Positions 5,741-6,624 of a DNA stretch of 6,624 nt are shown here, in pieces. The position numbers and the translations under genes were made by a program. Within the stretch, counting starts at the first letter, position 1, and each line of letters begins with the position of its first letter. Origin of the DNA: an uncultured Clostridia bacterium (GTDB lineage: Bacteria; Bacillota; Clostridia; Oscillospirales; Acutalibacteraceae); NCBI GenBank assembly GCA_944381295.1, contig CALWKP010000171.1, positions 1 to 6,624 of the forward strand, in the 5' to 3' direction. Below the pieces are notes generated by a model. The model was not told the origin of the DNA, searched no databases, and was given only the letters and a program-made list of their open reading frames with translations.

Positions 5741-5767
5741 TAAATAAATAGTTTTAGACTTTATCAA
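5741..5767 (-). promoter_or_regulatory. Possible promoter of the GH32 gene
   Basis: The minus strand has TTGATA (plus-strand 5762-5767) and TATTTA (5741-5746), separated by 15 bases, which is short of the ideal 17. It would start transcription near 5734, upstream of the palindrome at 5711-5728. No better pair was seen in the 150 bases upstream of the gene. Confidence 0.3.
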
Positions 5768-5939
5768 AAACAAAAATCTTCTTACAACAGGCATTTGGGT
5801 AAAGAAAAACTCCATTGTTGGCAAGACCCAGTATGCTTCGGACAGTTTCCCTATATATCTTCTCCGGCAGCTTTTGTCACAAGAAAAACTTCCCCCTTCC
5901 ATTTTGTGTGTAAACTAAATAAAAAAACAAACGACGCTA
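5768..5939. other. Divergent intergenic region, nothing recognised
   Basis: This AT-rich stretch separates the leftward GH32 promoter from the rightward exporter promoter. No gene, riboswitch or strong hairpin was recognised. A 61-codon minus-strand reading frame across its left part has no ribosome site and unconvincing composition. Confidence 0.5.
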
Positions 5940-5967
5940 TTGATAAATTGTATTGTTATGCTATAAT
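5940..5967 (+). promoter_or_regulatory. Strong extended -10 promoter reading toward the exporter gene
   Basis: TTGATA (5940-5945), a 16-base spacer, then TATAAT (5962-5967), preceded by the extended -10 element TG (5959-5960, TGC-TATAAT). Transcription would start near 5974 and run rightward, leaving a leader of about 217 bases before the exporter ATG at 6191. No other plausible gene lies between. Confidence 0.75.
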
Positions 5968-6008
5968 GATAAAAACTATCTGTTCTGAATGATTTTGCCC
6001 ATTCCGTC

Positions 6009-6022
6009 TGGAAACGTTTCGT
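6009..6022. promoter_or_regulatory. GAAACGTTTC palindrome, possible cre/LacI-type site in the exporter leader
   Basis: A perfect 10-bp palindrome (6011-6020) within TGGAAACGTTTCGT, which matches the cre consensus at 11 of 14 positions. It lies about 37 bases downstream of the predicted transcription start, where a bound repressor could act as a roadblock. Assignment to CcpA or another LacI-family protein is speculative. Confidence 0.4.
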
Positions 6023-6087
6023 AACTTTTCTCACCTTTTGTTTCTTTAGCCGTTGTTGGGAAAGTCGAAATTTAATCGAGACATTTT

Positions 6088-6121
6088 GTTTCTGCTTTTG
6101 CAGCAGAAACGAATCGGCTGC
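6088..6121 (+). promoter_or_regulatory. Inverted repeat GTTTCTGC-7-GCAGAAAC with an overlapping alternative stem
   Basis: Perfect 8-base arms at 6088-6095 and 6103-6110 with a 7-base loop. A second stem, GCAGC (6100-6104) with GCTGC (6117-6121), uses part of the same sequence, so the two cannot form together in RNA. As DNA the first repeat has the size of a TetR- or MarR-type operator; it lies just upstream of several -10-like hexamers. Confidence 0.4.
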
Positions 6122-6124
6122 GAC

Positions 6125-6141
6125 TATACTATAATTATAAT
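6125..6141 (+). promoter_or_regulatory. Cluster of -10-like hexamers before the exporter gene
   Basis: TATACT (6125-6130) and two TATAAT hexamers (6130-6135, 6136-6141) lie 50-66 bases upstream of the exporter ATG. None has a recognisable -35 at 16-18 bases, so a proximal promoter here would need an activator, or the hexamers are only AT-rich sequence. Confidence 0.3.
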
Positions 6142-6190
6142 CTTAATCAAACGACAATCCAAGATTGATTTTACAATAGGGTGTGTAAAA

Positions 6191-6624
6191 ATGAAAAACA
6201 ATTCCCTTGTTTCTATGTGGCGATGGTCGAAAAAATACATCTTGAGATATAAGGCCAGTTTTCTCCTGATGATTCTGTTGGCTGTATTGTATGTCGTGTT
6301 TACATTGATCCATGTGGATTTTATTCAGACATGTATTGACGCGGCCATCACGAATCAATGGACGGTCTTTGTGTACACGGCAGTGGGATTGATTGCTGTC
6401 ACGGTTGTACGCGTATTGAGGAATATGGCTTTTGGGATAGTCAGCAAAAAAACCTATTGCAAAATTGAAAAAGATATTAAAGACGATTTTGTCAATGCAG
6501 TGATGGCTTTGGATGCTGCGGAAGCGGACGAAAGTGCTGCGGGTGAAATGGTCACCCTGCAAAATGACGATATCACCGCAGCAATGGGGTTTATCAAGAA
6601 CGGTTACAGCAACTTGCTGCTGAA
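6191..6624 (+). CDS. ABC exporter-type transmembrane/ATP-binding protein, N-terminal part
   Basis: Partial: 144 codons are present and the gene continues past the right edge. The N terminus matches the transmembrane domain of type 1 ABC exporters, which usually carry the ATPase in the same polypeptide. There is a cytosolic start with SKKYILRYK, TM1 at about 22-42, a short loop with VDFIQTCIDAAI (42-53), and TM2 at about 57-77. A long helical intracellular stretch follows, with E-A-D-E-S-A-A-G-E-M and LQNDD (about 111-127), corresponding to the G-E-hydrophobic...NDV motif of these proteins. The start ATG at 6191 is preceded by AGGGTG, a weak ribosome site. It is divergent from GH32 and probably not part of the sugar system. 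Substrate unknown: peptide, drug or lipid are all possible. The ATP-binding half is not visible. Confidence 0.85.
   Translation, partial: MKNNSLVSMWRWSKKYILRYKASFLLMILLAVLYVVFTLIHVDFIQTCIDAAITNQWTVFVYTAVGLIAVTVVRVLRNMAFGIVSKKTYCKIEKDIKDDFVNAVMALDAAEADESAAGEMVTLQNDDITAAMGFIKNGYSNLLL

Noticed and set aside
5670..5741. A 24-codon N-terminal extension of the GH32 gene from an earlier in-frame ATG
   Set aside because: The extension has no ribosome site of its own, covers a palindromic operator candidate, and bypasses a strong GGAGGAGGG site correctly placed for the ATG at 5669.
5717..5902. A 61-codon minus-strand reading frame upstream of GH32
   Set aside because: It covers the likely GH32 promoter and operator, has no ribosome site and unconvincing composition.
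5983..6018. An 11-codon plus-strand ORF early in the exporter leader, starting at ATGATTTTG
   Set aside because: There is no Shine-Dalgarno sequence before it and it runs through the GAAACGTTTC palindrome. Chance is the simplest explanation.
6143..6562. A 139-codon minus-strand reading frame at the right end
   Set aside because: It is antisense to the exporter gene, rich in His, Gln, Asn and Ser with no domain pattern, and has no ribosome site. It is a shadow of the real frame.
1..6624. CRISPR arrays, tRNA or rRNA genes, insertion sequences, attachment sites
   Set aside because: No regularly spaced repeats, cloverleaf-like sequence, transposase-like frames or terminal inverted repeats were seen. 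The only long exact repeat found is the two-copy 22-mer.

Overview
The window looks like a chromosomal piece of a low-to-mid GC Bacillota, most likely a gut-type member of the Clostridia. This rests on AAGGAGG-type ribosome binding sites, consensus TTGACA/TATAAT promoters, and a lipoprotein solute-binding protein with a Ser/Gly-rich linker. I cannot name a genus or species from the sequence alone.

Layout. The minus strand carries most of the content. Reading leftward from the right: a cytoplasmic GH32 beta-fructosidase (5669 to 4173); a 0.6 kb gene-free stretch; a FadR-subfamily GntR regulator (3523 to 2819) with its own consensus promoter; a 257 bp regulatory gap; then an ABC sugar-importer operon. 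That operon is a lipoprotein solute-binding protein (2561 to 1113), a first permease (1086 to 178) and a second permease that starts inside the stop codon of the first and runs off the left edge (181 to 1). At the right edge, on the plus strand and divergent from the GH32 gene, is the start of an ABC exporter-type membrane protein (from 6191), cut by the window end. It is probably a separate unit.

How the genes work together (inference). The importer would bring in a fructose-containing sugar such as sucrose or a short fructo-oligosaccharide, and GH32, which has no signal peptide, would cleave it in the cytoplasm. No importer ATPase gene is present, as is common for CUT1 systems that share an MsmK-type ATPase encoded elsewhere. 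The GntR/FCD protein is the likely local switch. Two identical 22-bp near-palindromes lie between its gene and the importer operon, and a third, weaker copy sits just downstream of the predicted start of transcription of the regulator's own gene.

No CRISPR array, tRNA, rRNA, insertion sequence or intact mobile element was recognised. I did not find a clearly novel biochemical system. The most interesting material is regulatory: the twin operators, a possible 11-codon leader ORF in front of the binding protein, a perfect hairpin enclosing the regulator's stop codon, and a roughly 0.2 kb leader in front of the exporter. An unexplained intergenic block at about 3640-3990 may be a dispersed repeat.
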